Assembly (NCBI RefSeq): GCF_007828725.1
Contig: NZ_VIUW01000003.1
Location: 310,001-374,000, forward strand
Direction of reading: 5' to 3'
Length of the DNA: 64,000 nt
DNA from: Marihabitans asiaticum
GTDB lineage: Bacteria > Actinomycetota > Actinomycetes > Actinomycetales > Dermatophilaceae
The notes beneath the pieces are model-generated. The model did not search any database, was not told the DNA's origin, and saw only the letters and a program-made list of their open reading frames with translations. Below are positions 1 to 8,900 of this stretch, piece after piece; position 1 is the stretch's first letter, and each line of letters begins with the position of its first letter. A program made the position numbers and the translations under genes.

Positions 1-1313
1 TGGGTGGGGCGCGCTCGGTGCCGCGCACCAAGCAGCTCTCCAGGCGGGGCGTGCGCACGATCGCGCCGGCGCTCAAGCCGGAGACCCACCACGGGGGTCT
101 GCAGTACCACGACGCGCAGTGCGATGACGCGCGCCACACGATGATGGTCGCCCGGACGGCCGCGGCGTACGGAGCGCGGGTGCTCACCTCGGCCAAGGTC
201 GTCGGTCTGCTCCACGCGGGGGAGCGGGTTGTCGGGGCCAGGGTGCTCGACGTCGAGTCCGGCGAGGAGACCGAGGTGCAGGCGTCGGTGGTGATCAACT
301 GCACCGGAGTCTGGACCGACGACATCCAGACCATGGCCGGGGGCCGCGGTCGCTTCCACGTCCGGGCGAGCAAGGGCGTGCACCTCGTCGTCGCCCGAGA
401 CCGGATCAACTCCGAGACCGGCCTGATCCTGCGGACCCCGACCTCGGTGCTCTTCTGCATCCCGTGGGGTACCCACTGGATCATCGGCACGACCGACACC
501 GACTGGAACCTCTCCCGGGCTCACCCCGCGGCGACCTCGGCAGACATCGACTACCTTCTCGGCCAGATCAACGAGGTGCTGCTCACCCCGCTCACCCGCG
601 AGGACATCCAGGGGGTCTACGCCGGGTTGCGCCCGCTGCTTGCCGGCGAGAGCGAGGAGACCTCCCAGCTGAGCCGCGAGCACGCCGTCGCCCGTCCCCA
701 GCCCGGCCTGGTCTCGATCGCCGGCGGCAAGTACACGACCTACCGGGTCATGGCCGCCGACGCCGTGGACGCGGCCCGGGAGGACCTGGGGGCCGGCGTG
801 CCCGAGAGCGTGACCGCGCACATCCCGCTCGTCGGGGCGGAGGGCTACCAGGCCCTGGTCAACCAGCTCGATGCCCTCAGCCGGCGCCACGACCTGCCGA
901 CCTGGCGGGTGACCCACCTGCTCGACCGCTACGGCTCGCTCGTCGAAGACCTTTTCGAGCTCATGGCTGACCGCCCCGAGCTCGCCGAGCCGCTGGCTGG
1001 GGCCGAGGAGTACCTCGCGGTCGAGGTGGTCTACGCCGCCCGTGCCGAAGGGGCCCTGCACCTGAATGACGTGCTCACCCGGCGCACCCGGATCTCCATC
1101 GAGACCCTCGACCGCGGCCTCGAGGCAGCCGAGCCGGCCGCACGCCTCATGGCCGCTGAGCTCGGCTGGGACGAGGAGCGGACCTCATCCGAGGTCGCCC
1201 ACTACCTGCGCCGGGTGCAAGCCGAGATCGAGAGCCAGCAGATGACCGACGACGAGCGCGCGGACGCCGAGCGCACCGAGGCGATCGACATCCGGACCCG
1301 CGCCCACGGCTGA
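1..1313 (+). CDS. glpD: Glycerol-3-phosphate dehydrogenase, C-terminal part (5' truncated by window edge)
   Basis: FAD-dependent oxidation of sn-glycerol-3-phosphate to dihydroxyacetone phosphate at the membrane, feeding electrons to quinones. The reading frame is already open at base 3, so the N-terminal FAD-binding Rossmann segment lies outside the window. Visible are the family stretches GGLQYHDAQCDDAR, VVINCTGVWTDD, IIGTTDTDW (substrate/FAD region), GLRPLL and SIAGGKYTTYR, followed by the helical C-terminal DAO_C-type domain ending in a polar tail. It is intact to its TGA. hflX starts 76 bases downstream with its own ribosome site. Family assignment is by recognition; the first codon cannot be known from this window. 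Confidence 0.93.
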   Translation, partial: GGARSVPRTKQLSRRGVRTIAPALKPETHHGGLQYHDAQCDDARHTMMVARTAAAYGARVLTSAKVVGLLHAGERVVGARVLDVESGEETEVQASVVINCTGVWTDDIQTMAGGRGRFHVRASKGVHLVVARDRINSETGLILRTPTSVLFCIPWGTHWIIGTTDTDWNLSRAHPAATSADIDYLLGQINEVLLTPLTREDIQGVYAGLRPLLAGESEETSQLSREHAVARPQPGLVSIAGGKYTTYRVMAADAVDAAREDLGAGVPESVTAHIPLVGAEGYQALVNQLDALSRRHDLPTWRVTHLLDRYGSLVEDLFELMADRPELAEPLAGAEEYLAVEVVYAARAEGALHLNDVLTRRTRISIETLDRGLEAAEPAARLMAAELGWDEERTSSEVAHYLRRVQAEIESQQMTDDERADAERTEAIDIRTRAHG

Positions 1314-1389
1314 CCTGCAGGAGGACTGGGAGGCGGAGGGGACTAATCGCTCGCGTCGCGGCGTTCTCCGATGAGATCCTGAGGAGAAC

Positions 1390-2943
1390 ATGACTGAACC
1401 GCACACCACTGACATCTCCGACGACGGCTGGCTCGAGGCCGTCGGGAGCGACGACGACACCAACGCCGGGCAGCGCGCGGTGGACCGGGTGCTCTCCCGG
1501 CGTGCGTCGGCGCTCGCCGACGGGCGCGAAGGGGGACCCGCGGGCGCCCGAGAGCAAGCCGGCTACGACGGCGAGCAGCTTGACCGTGAGGAGCGCAGCG
1601 CCCTGCGCCGCGTCCAGGGCCTGTCCACCGAGCTCGAGGACATCACCGAGGTCGAGTACCGCCAGCTGCGCCTGGAGCGGGTCGTCCTCGCCGCCATCTG
1701 GACCGAGGGCACGCTCGAGGACGCGGAGAACTCGCTGCGCGAGCTCGCCGCGCTCGCCGAGACCGCCGGGTCGGAGGTCCTCGCCGGTGTGCTCCAGCGC
1801 CGCCAGCGACCCGATCCCGGCACCTACCTCGGCTCGGGCAAGGCCGCCGAGCTGCGCGACATCGTGGTCGCGGAGGGTGCCGACACCGTCGTCTGCGACA
1901 CCGAGCTCGCCCCCAGCCAGCGGCGCGCGCTCGAGGACGTCGTCAAGGTCAAGGTGATCGACCGGACCGCGCTGATCCTCGACATCTTCGCCCAGCACGC
2001 GAAGTCCAAGGAGGGCAAGGCGCAGGTCGAGCTCGCCCAGCTGCAGTACCTCCTGCCGCGGCTGCGCGGCTGGGGTGAGTCGATGTCCCGGCAGGCCGGT
2101 GGCCAGGCCGCCGGCGGGCAGGGCATGGGCTCGCGCGGTCCCGGTGAGACCAAGATCGAGCTGGACCGGCGCCGGATCAACAGCCGCATCGCCAAGCTGC
2201 GGCGTGAGCTCACCGCGATGAAGACCCACCGCGACACCCGCCGCAACGCCCGCCAATCCCACCAGCTGCCCGCGGTCGTCATCGCCGGGTACACCAACGC
2301 CGGCAAGTCCACCCTGCTCAACCGGCTCACCCACGCCGGAGTGCTCGTGGACAACCAGCTCTTCGCGACCCTGGACACGACCGTCCGCCGGGCCGAGACC
2401 CCGGACGGGCGCGAGTACACCCTCACCGACACGGTCGGCTTCGTGCGCCAGCTCCCGCACGAGCTCGTCGAGGCCTTCCGCAGCACCCTCGAGGAGTGCG
2501 CCGACGCCGACCTCGTCCTGCACGTCGTCGACGGCAGCCACCCCGACCCGGAGGGTCAGATCAGCGCCGTGCGAGGGGTGCTCGCCGACGTCGACGCGGC
2601 CGACGTCAAGGAGGTCATCGTCGTCAACAAGGCCGACGTCGCCGACCCCGAGGTGGTCGAGCGCATCCTGCGGCACGAGCGGTACGCGATCGCCGTCAGC
2701 GCCCGTACGGGTGAGGGCGTGCCGGAGCTGCGCCAGCTCGTCGCCGAGGAGCTTCCGCAGCCCGACATCGAGGTGGACGTGCTCATCCCCTACGGCCGCG
2801 GGGACCTCGTCTCGCGGATCCACGAGGAGGCGGAGATCCTCATCGAGGAGCACCGCGCCGAGGGCACTCACGTCCAGGCCAAGGTGATGGGCGACCTCGC
2901 AGCCGAGCTCACCCCCTTCGCCGTGCAGGCTCATGCCGGCTGA
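1390..2943 (+). CDS. hflX: GTPase HflX
   Basis: Ribosome-associated GTPase that binds the 50S subunit and, in studied bacteria, rescues or splits stalled ribosomes after heat stress. The 517-residue protein has the HflX N-terminal domain (YLGSGKA at about 146-152), a basic glycine-rich linker GMGSRGPGETKIE typical of the family, then the G domain: Walker A GYTNAGKST at 300-308, DTVGF at 347-351 and NKAD at 413-416. The ATG follows GAGGAG. The first 100 or so residues are longer and more charged than in E. coli, as usual in Actinobacteria. The next gene overlaps its 3' end by 11 bases, implying translational coupling. Confidence 0.96.
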   Translation: MTEPHTTDISDDGWLEAVGSDDDTNAGQRAVDRVLSRRASALADGREGGPAGAREQAGYDGEQLDREERSALRRVQGLSTELEDITEVEYRQLRLERVVLAAIWTEGTLEDAENSLRELAALAETAGSEVLAGVLQRRQRPDPGTYLGSGKAAELRDIVVAEGADTVVCDTELAPSQRRALEDVVKVKVIDRTALILDIFAQHAKSKEGKAQVELAQLQYLLPRLRGWGESMSRQAGGQAAGGQGMGSRGPGETKIELDRRRINSRIAKLRRELTAMKTHRDTRRNARQSHQLPAVVIAGYTNAGKSTLLNRLTHAGVLVDNQLFATLDTTVRRAETPDGREYTLTDTVGFVRQLPHELVEAFRSTLEECADADLVLHVVDGSHPDPEGQISAVRGVLADVDAADVKEVIVVNKADVADPEVVERILRHERYAIAVSARTGEGVPELRQLVAEELPQPDIEVDVLIPYGRGDLVSRIHEEAEILIEEHRAEGTHVQAKVMGDLAAELTPFAVQAHAG

Positions 2944-3487
2944 CCCGGCCGAGGCGGCCCGACCGCCCATCGCCGCGCGGATGAACGCGCTCATCTACGC
3001 CGTGCTCGGCACGCTGTGGTGGCTCCTCGCGCTCGCCGGTGGCTTCGTCTCGAGCACCGCGATCTGGGTCGCCGTCGGCTTCTTCATCGGTGCCTACCTC
3101 GTGCTCGTCGCCGTGCGGCAGGCCGACGACGAGCGGATCGAGGACCTGGGGGACCGCCGCCGGCTGTGGTGGCGGATCGTCATCGCTGCGGTGCTGGCGA
3201 CCGGGCTCGTCGTGACGATCGGGCTGGCCGTGGACCGCCCGCAGCTGATCCTCCCGCTGGCGGCGGTGATCTTCGGGCAGCACCTCATCCCGTTGGCGCT
3301 CGTCCTGGACTGGGCGCCGTTCAGGACGATGGGGCTGGCGGCGACGGCGGCCGGCATCGGCGGCATCGCCGCGGCGGTGCTCTCGGGGCCGGGTGCCGCT
3401 GCGCTCGTCGCCGGGGGCCTGGTCGGCCTCGTCTGCTGGGCGGGCAGCATGGGCCTGGCTTCGCGCTCTGCCGGGATTGATTCGTAG
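2933..3487 (+). CDS. Small multi-pass membrane protein, function unknown
   Basis: I do not recognise the family. The 184-residue product has a short polar N-terminus, then about five or six hydrophobic segments (roughly 20-40, 43-62, 80-100, 105-122, 130-150, 155-176) and one cytoplasm-like charged loop rich in Asp and Arg around 65-78 (ADDERIEDLGDRRR). It starts inside the last codons of hflX (11-base overlap), so it is probably co-translated with it. Its stop codon TAG is also the first three bases of the -10 hexamer of the next gene. No catalytic motif is seen, so no function is proposed. Confidence 0.75.
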   Translation: MPADPAEAARPPIAARMNALIYAVLGTLWWLLALAGGFVSSTAIWVAVGFFIGAYLVLVAVRQADDERIEDLGDRRRLWWRIVIAAVLATGLVVTIGLAVDRPQLILPLAAVIFGQHLIPLALVLDWAPFRTMGLAATAAGIGGIAAAVLSGPGAAALVAGGLVGLVCWAGSMGLASRSAGIDS

Positions 3488-3490
3488 GCT
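3485..3490 (+). promoter_or_regulatory. Leaderless-type -10 (TAGGCT) for the HAD gene
   Basis: TAGGCT lies 7 bases before the GTG at 3498, the spacing expected when transcription starts at the start codon. Its TAG doubles as the stop codon of the preceding membrane-protein gene. Confidence 0.5.
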
Positions 3491-3497
3491 GTCCCGC

Positions 3498-4211
3498 GTG
3501 AACTGGGACGACTACGACGCCGCGCTCTTCGACCTCGACGGGGTGCTCACCCCGACCGCGACCGTGCACATGGCCGCCTGGGCCGAGATGTTCAACGACT
3601 ACCTCGCCGGCCGGGATGGCCAGCGCCCGTACACCGATGAGGACTACTACGCCTACGTCGATGGCAAGCCCCGGTACGACGGGGTGCGTTCCTTCCTCGC
3701 TTCGCGGGGGATCGAGCTGCCCGAGGGGGAGCCCTCTGACTCCCCGGAGGTCGAGACGGTGTGCGGTCTGGGCAACCGCAAGAACGACGCCTTCAACGCC
3801 GTGCTGGAGCGGGACGGTGTCGAGCCCTACCCCGGGTCGGTGCGGCTGCTCGATGCGTTGGCGGCGAAGGGAGCTCGGCTCGCAGTGGTCTCCTCCAGCC
3901 AGAACGCGCCGGCGGTCCTGGCCGCCGCCGGGATCGCCGAGCGCTTCCCCGTCGTCGTCGACGGCGCGGTGGCCGCGGCGGAGGGTCTTCCGGGCAAGCC
4001 GGCCCCCGACACCTTCCTCAAGGCGGCCGACCGGCTGGGCGTGACCCGGGAGCGGTCGGTGGTGCTCGAGGACGCCGAGTCCGGGGTGGCCGCCGGGCGT
4101 GCCGGCGGCTTCGGCCTGGTCGTCGGGGTCGACCGCGGTGCCGGCGCGGACACCTTGACCGCGCGGGGCGCGGACGTCGTCGTCGACGACCTCGAGGAGC
4201 TGCTCCCGTGA
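3498..4211 (+). CDS. Beta-phosphoglucomutase family HAD hydrolase
   Basis: HAD-superfamily phosphomutase expected to interconvert beta-glucose-1-phosphate and glucose-6-phosphate. The 237-residue protein has the nucleophile motif FDLDGVLT (Asp12, Asp14), a helical cap domain with the RYDGVRSFL and GLGNRKN segments seen in actinobacterial members, VVSSSQNA (motif II), GKPAPDTFL (motif III lysine) and VVLEDAESGV (motif IV). The GTG at 3498 was chosen over upstream in-frame starts because homology begins at NWDDYDAALFDLDG and a -10 sits just before it. It overlaps the GH65 gene by GTGA; in this arrangement the pair converts the glucose-1-phosphate released by the phosphorylase. Beta specificity is inferred from that partner. 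Confidence 0.9.
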   Translation: MNWDDYDAALFDLDGVLTPTATVHMAAWAEMFNDYLAGRDGQRPYTDEDYYAYVDGKPRYDGVRSFLASRGIELPEGEPSDSPEVETVCGLGNRKNDAFNAVLERDGVEPYPGSVRLLDALAAKGARLAVVSSSQNAPAVLAAAGIAERFPVVVDGAVAAAEGLPGKPAPDTFLKAADRLGVTRERSVVLEDAESGVAAGRAGGFGLVVGVDRGAGADTLTARGADVVVDDLEELLP

Positions 4212-6658
4212 GCCCGAACGGCGCTACCCCCGGTCACCCCGCCGAGCTCGCCGACCCGATCGACCGGACCCGCTTCCCCGTCGATGAGTGGCGCCTGGTC
4301 GAGTCCTCGCCGTCGACGAAGACCCTCGGCCGCGACGAGACCCTCTTCGCCGTCGGCAACGGCTACCTCGGCATGCGCGGCAACCCCACCGAGGGTCGCG
4401 ACGCCCACACCCACGGCACCTTCGTCAACGGCTTCCACGAGACCTGGGAGATCCAGCACCCCGAGGCGGCCTACGGCTTCGCCAAGACCGGGCAGACGAT
4501 CGTCAGCGTGCCCGACGGCAAGCTGATGAAGATCTACGTCGACGACGAGCCGCTGCTCCTCTCCCTCGCCGACCTCGAGCACTACGAGCGTGCCCTCAAC
4601 TTCCGCGACGGAGTCCTGCGGCGCGAGATCATCTGGAACACCCCCTCGCGCAAGAAGGTCCGCATCCGGACCTCGCGGATGGTCTCCTTCACCGAGCGGC
4701 ACCTCGCGCTGCTCACGATGGAGATCGAGATGCTCTCCGGCGACGCCCCTGTCGTCGTCAGCTCCCAGCTGCTCAACCGGCAGGACGGCAGCGACGAGTA
4801 CTACGCGAAGGAGGCGGCGATGGGCGAGGGGTTCGACCCGCGCAAGACCGCCACCTTCGCGCATCGGGTGCTCGAGCCGCAGCTGGACTGGTGCAACGAG
4901 CGCCGGATGCTCCTGGGCCACCGGGTCGCGACCTCGGGGATGACCATCGCGGTGGGCGCGGAGCACGCGATCGTCACCGACAACGACTGGAGCGAGATCG
5001 AGGCCTCCGAGCCGGACCTGGCCAAGAAGGTGTATCAGGTCGACGCGCGCGAGGGCCAACCCATCACCATCACCAAGGCGGTCACCTACCACACCTCGCG
5101 GGGGGTACCCGTCCGCGAGCTGGCGGACCGCTGTCGGCGCACCCTTGACCGCGTGCGGCGGCGCGGGATCGAGCACTTCCAGCAGGAGCAGCGCCGCTGG
5201 CTCGACGAGTACTGGGCCGGTTGCGACGTCGTCGTCGAGGGCCAGCCGGCACTGCAGCAGGCGATCCGGTGGAACCTCTTCCAGCTGGCGCAGGCCACCG
5301 CCCGGTCGGACCAGCTCGGCGTCTCGGCGAAGGGGGTGACCGGGTCCGGGTACGAGGGCCACTACTTCTGGGACACCGAGGTCTACGTCGTCCCGTTCCT
5401 CGTCCACACGATGCCCGCCGCCGCCCGCAGCGCGCTGCGAGCCAGGGTCGCGATGCTCCCGCGGGCGCGGGATCGGGCCGAGGAGCTCGACGTCGACGGG
5501 GCGCTCTTCCCGTGGCGCACGATCAACGGCGAGGAGGCCTCGGCGTACTACGCGGCGGGTACGGCGCAGTACCACATCAACGCCGACATCGCCTACGCGC
5601 TGACGAAGTACGTCGACGTCACCGGCGACACCGACTTCCTCGCCCGGGACGGGATCGACGTGCTCGTCGAGACCGCCCGGATGTGGGCCGACCTCGGCTT
5701 CTGGCGAGGCACGGGGGAGGAGCGGTCGTTCGAGATCCACGGGGTCACCGGTCCCGACGAGTACACGACCGTGGTCAACAACAACCTCTTCACCAACGTC
5801 ATGGCCCGGGGCAACCTGCTCTGCGCTGCCGATGCGGTCGAGCGGCTGGACGAGTACGCCGGTGATCGCGCCGACCTCGTCCGCAGCCGTCTCGGGCTGG
5901 CCGAGGACGAGGCCGCGACCTGGCGGGAGTGTGCCGAGGGCATGTGCATCCCCTATGACGAGGAGCTGGGGGTGCACCCCCAGGACGATCAGTTCCTCGA
6001 CAAGGAGCTGTGGGACCTCGAGGGCACCTCGCCGGAGAAGCGCCCGCTGCTGCTGCACTTCCACCCGCTGGTGATCTACCGGTTCCAGGTGCTCAAGCAG
6101 GCCGACGTCGTGCTGGCGCTCTACCTGCAGGGAGACATGTTCACCGCCGAGGAGAAGCGGCGCGACTTCGACTACTACGACCCGATCACCACCGGCGACT
6201 CCTCGCTCTCCGCGGTCGTCCAGTCGATCATCGCCGCCGAGGTCGGCCTGCCCGACGAGGCGCTGGCGTACTTCCAGTCGGCGCTCTTCACCGACCTCGC
6301 CGACCTGCACCGCAACACCTCCGACGGGGTCCACGTCGCCTCCACCGGCGGTGTGTGGGCCTGCCTGGTGTCCGGCTTCGGTGGGATGCGCGACGGCGGG
6401 GGCGAGCTGACCTTCGACCCGCGCCTCCCGCGGGCCTGGGAGGCGATGAGCTTCCCCCTGACGATCCGGGGGAGTCGCCTGCGTGCCCGCGTGACCGGCG
6501 AGCGGTTCACCGTGACCCTCGAGGACGGCGACCCGGTCGCCTTCCGGGTCCGGGGCAAGGAGCACCGGGTCAGCGCCGACGCGCCGGTGGACATCGCCCT
6601 GGCGGACCGCTCGGACCGGCCGATGATCGGGCTCGATACCATGGCTACCGCGGGCTGA
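4208..6658 (+). CDS. Glycoside hydrolase family 65 protein (maltose/trehalose/kojibiose-type phosphorylase)
   Basis: Inverting phosphorolysis of an alpha-linked glucose disaccharide, giving beta-glucose-1-phosphate and glucose. The 816-residue length fits GH65. Visible are the N-terminal beta-sandwich start (ETLFAVGNGYLGMRGNP), the WDTEVYVVPFL segment of the (alpha/alpha)6 barrel, and ITGPDEY-like GVTGPDEYTTVVNNN, whose Glu518 is the expected general acid. It is followed by the phosphate-site region GDSSLSA and a C-terminal small domain. The GTG at 4208 overlaps the stop of the phosphoglucomutase gene. Longer in-frame extensions upstream read as non-protein-like Arg/Gly sequence and were discarded. 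Which disaccharide is used cannot be told from the sequence; no sugar transporter is adjacent. Confidence 0.93.
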   Translation: MSPNGATPGHPAELADPIDRTRFPVDEWRLVESSPSTKTLGRDETLFAVGNGYLGMRGNPTEGRDAHTHGTFVNGFHETWEIQHPEAAYGFAKTGQTIVSVPDGKLMKIYVDDEPLLLSLADLEHYERALNFRDGVLRREIIWNTPSRKKVRIRTSRMVSFTERHLALLTMEIEMLSGDAPVVVSSQLLNRQDGSDEYYAKEAAMGEGFDPRKTATFAHRVLEPQLDWCNERRMLLGHRVATSGMTIAVGAEHAIVTDNDWSEIEASEPDLAKKVYQVDAREGQPITITKAVTYHTSRGVPVRELADRCRRTLDRVRRRGIEHFQQEQRRWLDEYWAGCDVVVEGQPALQQAIRWNLFQLAQATARSDQLGVSAKGVTGSGYEGHYFWDTEVYVVPFLVHTMPAAARSALRARVAMLPRARDRAEELDVDGALFPWRTINGEEASAYYAAGTAQYHINADIAYALTKYVDVTGDTDFLARDGIDVLVETARMWADLGFWRGTGEERSFEIHGVTGPDEYTTVVNNNLFTNVMARGNLLCAADAVERLDEYAGDRADLVRSRLGLAEDEAATWRECAEGMCIPYDEELGVHPQDDQFLDKELWDLEGTSPEKRPLLLHFHPLVIYRFQVLKQADVVLALYLQGDMFTAEEKRRDFDYYDPITTGDSSLSAVVQSIIAAEVGLPDEALAYFQSALFTDLADLHRNTSDGVHVASTGGVWACLVSGFGGMRDGGGELTFDPRLPRAWEAMSFPLTIRGSRLRARVTGERFTVTLEDGDPVAFRVRGKEHRVSADAPVDIALADRSDRPMIGLDTMATAG

Positions 6659-6662
6659 GTGC

Positions 6663-7265
6663 TCAGCCCAGGGCGGCGAGGACCTCGGCGCTCGTCGCGA
6701 GCGTGATCTGCGGCGGGTAGAGCCCGAGGACCGTCAGCGCCGCGCCGTGGTTCTGCGGGGTCGACCCGGCGCAGGCATCGGTGACGACGACCACCCGCGC
6801 ACCGGAGTCGGCGGCGGGCAGCGCCGTGGAGAGCACGCAGCAGTCGGTCGAGACCCCGGTCAGGAGCAGGGTCGGGGTCGCTCCGACCCGATCGATGAGC
6901 TCCGGGCACCACTTGCCGAAGGTGGGCTGGTCGAGCGTCGGGTGAGCGGTGCGGCCGCGCAGGTCCGCGACGAGGTCGAAGACCTGGTCCGAGGGGGGAC
7001 GGTCCGCGAAGGGCCACGCCGCGAAGTACTCCGCCCACGCCCCGGGGCGCGCCTGGCCGGGCAGCCAGCGGGTGATGACCGTCCGGTCCGGTCCGAGCGC
7101 ACCGGCGAGCCGATGAAGCGGCTCGACGATCGACTCGAACATCGGTGACCCCCACGGGGACTCCTCCGGCGAGGCGAAGATGCGCTGCGGATCGACGACG
7201 AGCAGCCAGGCGTCCCCGAGGTCGGGCAGTCCCGTCTCGGCCGGCTCACCCCCTTCGCCCGTCAT
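6663..7265 (-). CDS. Isochorismatase-family cysteine hydrolase
   Basis: Cysteine hydrolase of the isochorismatase/nicotinamidase superfamily, 200 residues. The expected triad is visible: Asp25 in LLVVDPQRIF, Lys118 in FGKWCPEL and Cys143 in TGVSTDCCVLSTA, with a cis-peptide-type GVST turn. The ATG at 7265 overlaps the stop codon of the upstream NCS1 permease (ATGA), so the two are one operon. This suggests that the enzyme hydrolyses an imported nucleobase-, hydantoin- or allantoin-type amide, or a breakdown product of it. The exact substrate is unknown. It ends five bases from the convergent GH65 stop, with no obvious terminator between them. Confidence 0.85.
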   Translation of the reverse strand: MTGEGGEPAETGLPDLGDAWLLVVDPQRIFASPEESPWGSPMFESIVEPLHRLAGALGPDRTVITRWLPGQARPGAWAEYFAAWPFADRPPSDQVFDLVADLRGRTAHPTLDQPTFGKWCPELIDRVGATPTLLLTGVSTDCCVLSTALPAADSGARVVVVTDACAGSTPQNHGAALTVLGLYPPQITLATSAEVLAALG

Positions 7266-8767
7266 GCCCGCTCCTCCTGCCGGGCGACCGTGCCACGTCG
7301 AGCCAGGTAGGTCACGGCGAAGGAGAGGGAGAGGGCGAGGAGCACCCCGAGGTTGGCGTAGGCCCAGTTGCCCTCCCAGTATCCGTCGGCGGCGTTCCAG
7401 GTGCCGAGGCCGAGCGGCTCGAGCAGGAAGCCCTGCCAGTTGTTCCAGCTCGCCGCATCGGTGAAGGTGTTGACGACCAGGCCCCAGCCGAGGGTCGACG
7501 CGAGCGCCATCGTCCCGATCGAGACCCAGTCCCACGCGCCGTACCGCCCCGAGGTGTCGAAGAGCGCCCCCTCGTCGTAGTCGCGCCGGCGCAGCGCGAT
7601 GTCGGCGATCATCACCCCCGCCCAGGCGGCGAGCGGCACCCCGAGGGTGATGAGGAAGCTCTGGAAGGGGCCGAGGAAGTCCTGGGCGACGAAGACGACG
7701 TAGAAGGTGCCGAGGGTGAGGATGATCCCGTCGATCAGGGCCGCCATCGGCCGGGGGATGCGCACGCCGAGCGAGAGCAGGGTCAGCCCCGAGGAGTAGA
7801 TGCCGAGCACGGCGCCCGAGACGAGCGAGAGGATCGCGGCGAGCAGGAAGGGCACGAGAACCCAGGTCGGCAGCAGGGTGGCGAGGGTCCCGATCGGGTC
7901 ACCGCCGATGCCCTCGCGTACGGCCTCGTCCGAGCCGGCGATGGCCAGGCCGTAGCAGACGAGCAGGGCCGGGGCGAGCGCGCCGCCGAGAGTGTTCCAC
8001 CCGGCGATGGCGGCGCCGGAGGCATCGCGGCTCTGGTAGCGCGACCAGTCGGCGGCGATGTTGATCCACCCCAGACCGAAGCCGGTCATCACCATGACCA
8101 GCGCCCCGATCGTCGCCCCGGCGGACCCGGAGGGCAGGTCGGCGAGCGCAGCGGTGTCGATGTGGTCGACCGTCATCGCGACGTAGAGGATCGTGATCGC
8201 CGCGGTGATCCAGGTGAGCACCGACTGCATCCGCATGATGATGTGGTAGCCGGCGACGGAGGCCGCGACGATGAGGGCGGCGACGACGATCGCGGCGACC
8301 ACCTTGGTGCCGGCGCCCCCGCCCCAACCGAGCCGGTCGAAGATCGTCGAGGTCGCGAGCACCGCCATGATCGCGAGGAAGGTCTCCCAGCCGATGGAGA
8401 CGAGCCAGCTGACGACTCCGGGCACCTTCTGCCCGGTCACCCCGAAGGCCGCGCGGGAGAGGATCATCGTCGGGGCCGAGCCGCGCTTGCCGGCGATCGC
8501 GATGACACCGCACAGCGCGAAGGAGATGATCACGCCGACCACCGAGACGATCGCGGCCTGGGCGAAGGAGATCCCGAAGCCGAGGACGAAGGCGGCGTAG
8601 GAGATGCCGAAGACGGAGACATTGGCGGCGAACCAGGGCCAGAAGAGGTCGCGGGGCCGCGCGGTCCGCTCTGACTCCTCGATGATCTCGATGCCGGTGG
8701 TCTCGACGCCGCGCCTGCGGACGGCTTCGAGCGTGCGGTCCTCGTCGGGCGCGGTCTGGGTGCTCAT
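7262..8767 (-). CDS. NCS1-family nucleobase/allantoin:cation symporter
   Basis: Twelve-helix secondary transporter of the NCS1 (Mhp1/cytosine permease) family, 501 residues. The soluble N-terminus ends in RPRDLFWPWFAANVSVF, the family signature leading into helix 1. Unwound-helix glycines, the WSRYQS sequence after helix 6 and YSSGLTLLSLGVRIPRP later in the protein are also typical. ATG 8767 was chosen because GGAAGG stands seven bases upstream; a longer in-frame start at 8857 would extend into the divergent promoter region. It is translationally coupled to the cysteine hydrolase. Likely substrates are cytosine, purines, allantoin or hydantoins, by family only. Confidence 0.9.
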   Translation of the reverse strand: MSTQTAPDEDRTLEAVRRRGVETTGIEIIEESERTARPRDLFWPWFAANVSVFGISYAAFVLGFGISFAQAAIVSVVGVIISFALCGVIAIAGKRGSAPTMILSRAAFGVTGQKVPGVVSWLVSIGWETFLAIMAVLATSTIFDRLGWGGGAGTKVVAAIVVAALIVAASVAGYHIIMRMQSVLTWITAAITILYVAMTVDHIDTAALADLPSGSAGATIGALVMVMTGFGLGWINIAADWSRYQSRDASGAAIAGWNTLGGALAPALLVCYGLAIAGSDEAVREGIGGDPIGTLATLLPTWVLVPFLLAAILSLVSGAVLGIYSSGLTLLSLGVRIPRPMAALIDGIILTLGTFYVVFVAQDFLGPFQSFLITLGVPLAAWAGVMIADIALRRRDYDEGALFDTSGRYGAWDWVSIGTMALASTLGWGLVVNTFTDAASWNNWQGFLLEPLGLGTWNAADGYWEGNWAYANLGVLLALSLSFAVTYLARRGTVARQEERA

Positions 8768-8836
8768 GGCCGAACCTTCCCACAGCCCCGGTCGAGGGGC
8801 GAGGAGGGCAGCGACGGACGGGATGACGGCGACCTC

Positions 8837-8867
8837 TTGACCGTTGATCGAACACATGTTCTAATAT
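8837..8867 (+). promoter_or_regulatory. Promoter of the DUF222-HNH gene with embedded LexA (SOS) box
   Basis: TTGACC (8837-8842) and TAATAT (8862-8867) form -35/-10 elements with a 19-base spacer. Between them lies TCGAACACATGTTCT (8848-8862), a close match to the actinobacterial SOS box TCGAACN4GTTCGA. A bound LexA would cover the promoter. A ribosome site GGGGGAGG precedes the ATG at 8901. Confidence 0.8.
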
Positions 8868-8900
8868 AGGTAGACGACGAGGTCGACGGGGGAGGTGGAC

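Noticed and set aside
1147-2994. Long minus-strand open frame across hflX
   Set aside because: Shadow of hflX with repetitive Leu/Val/Gly/Asp composition, no start signal.
3827-6565. 912-codon open frame on the minus strand across the GH65 gene
   Set aside because: Composition is a mirror of GC-rich codons (Val/Leu/Asp/Gly/Arg runs), with no domains; it is an antisense shadow of GH65.
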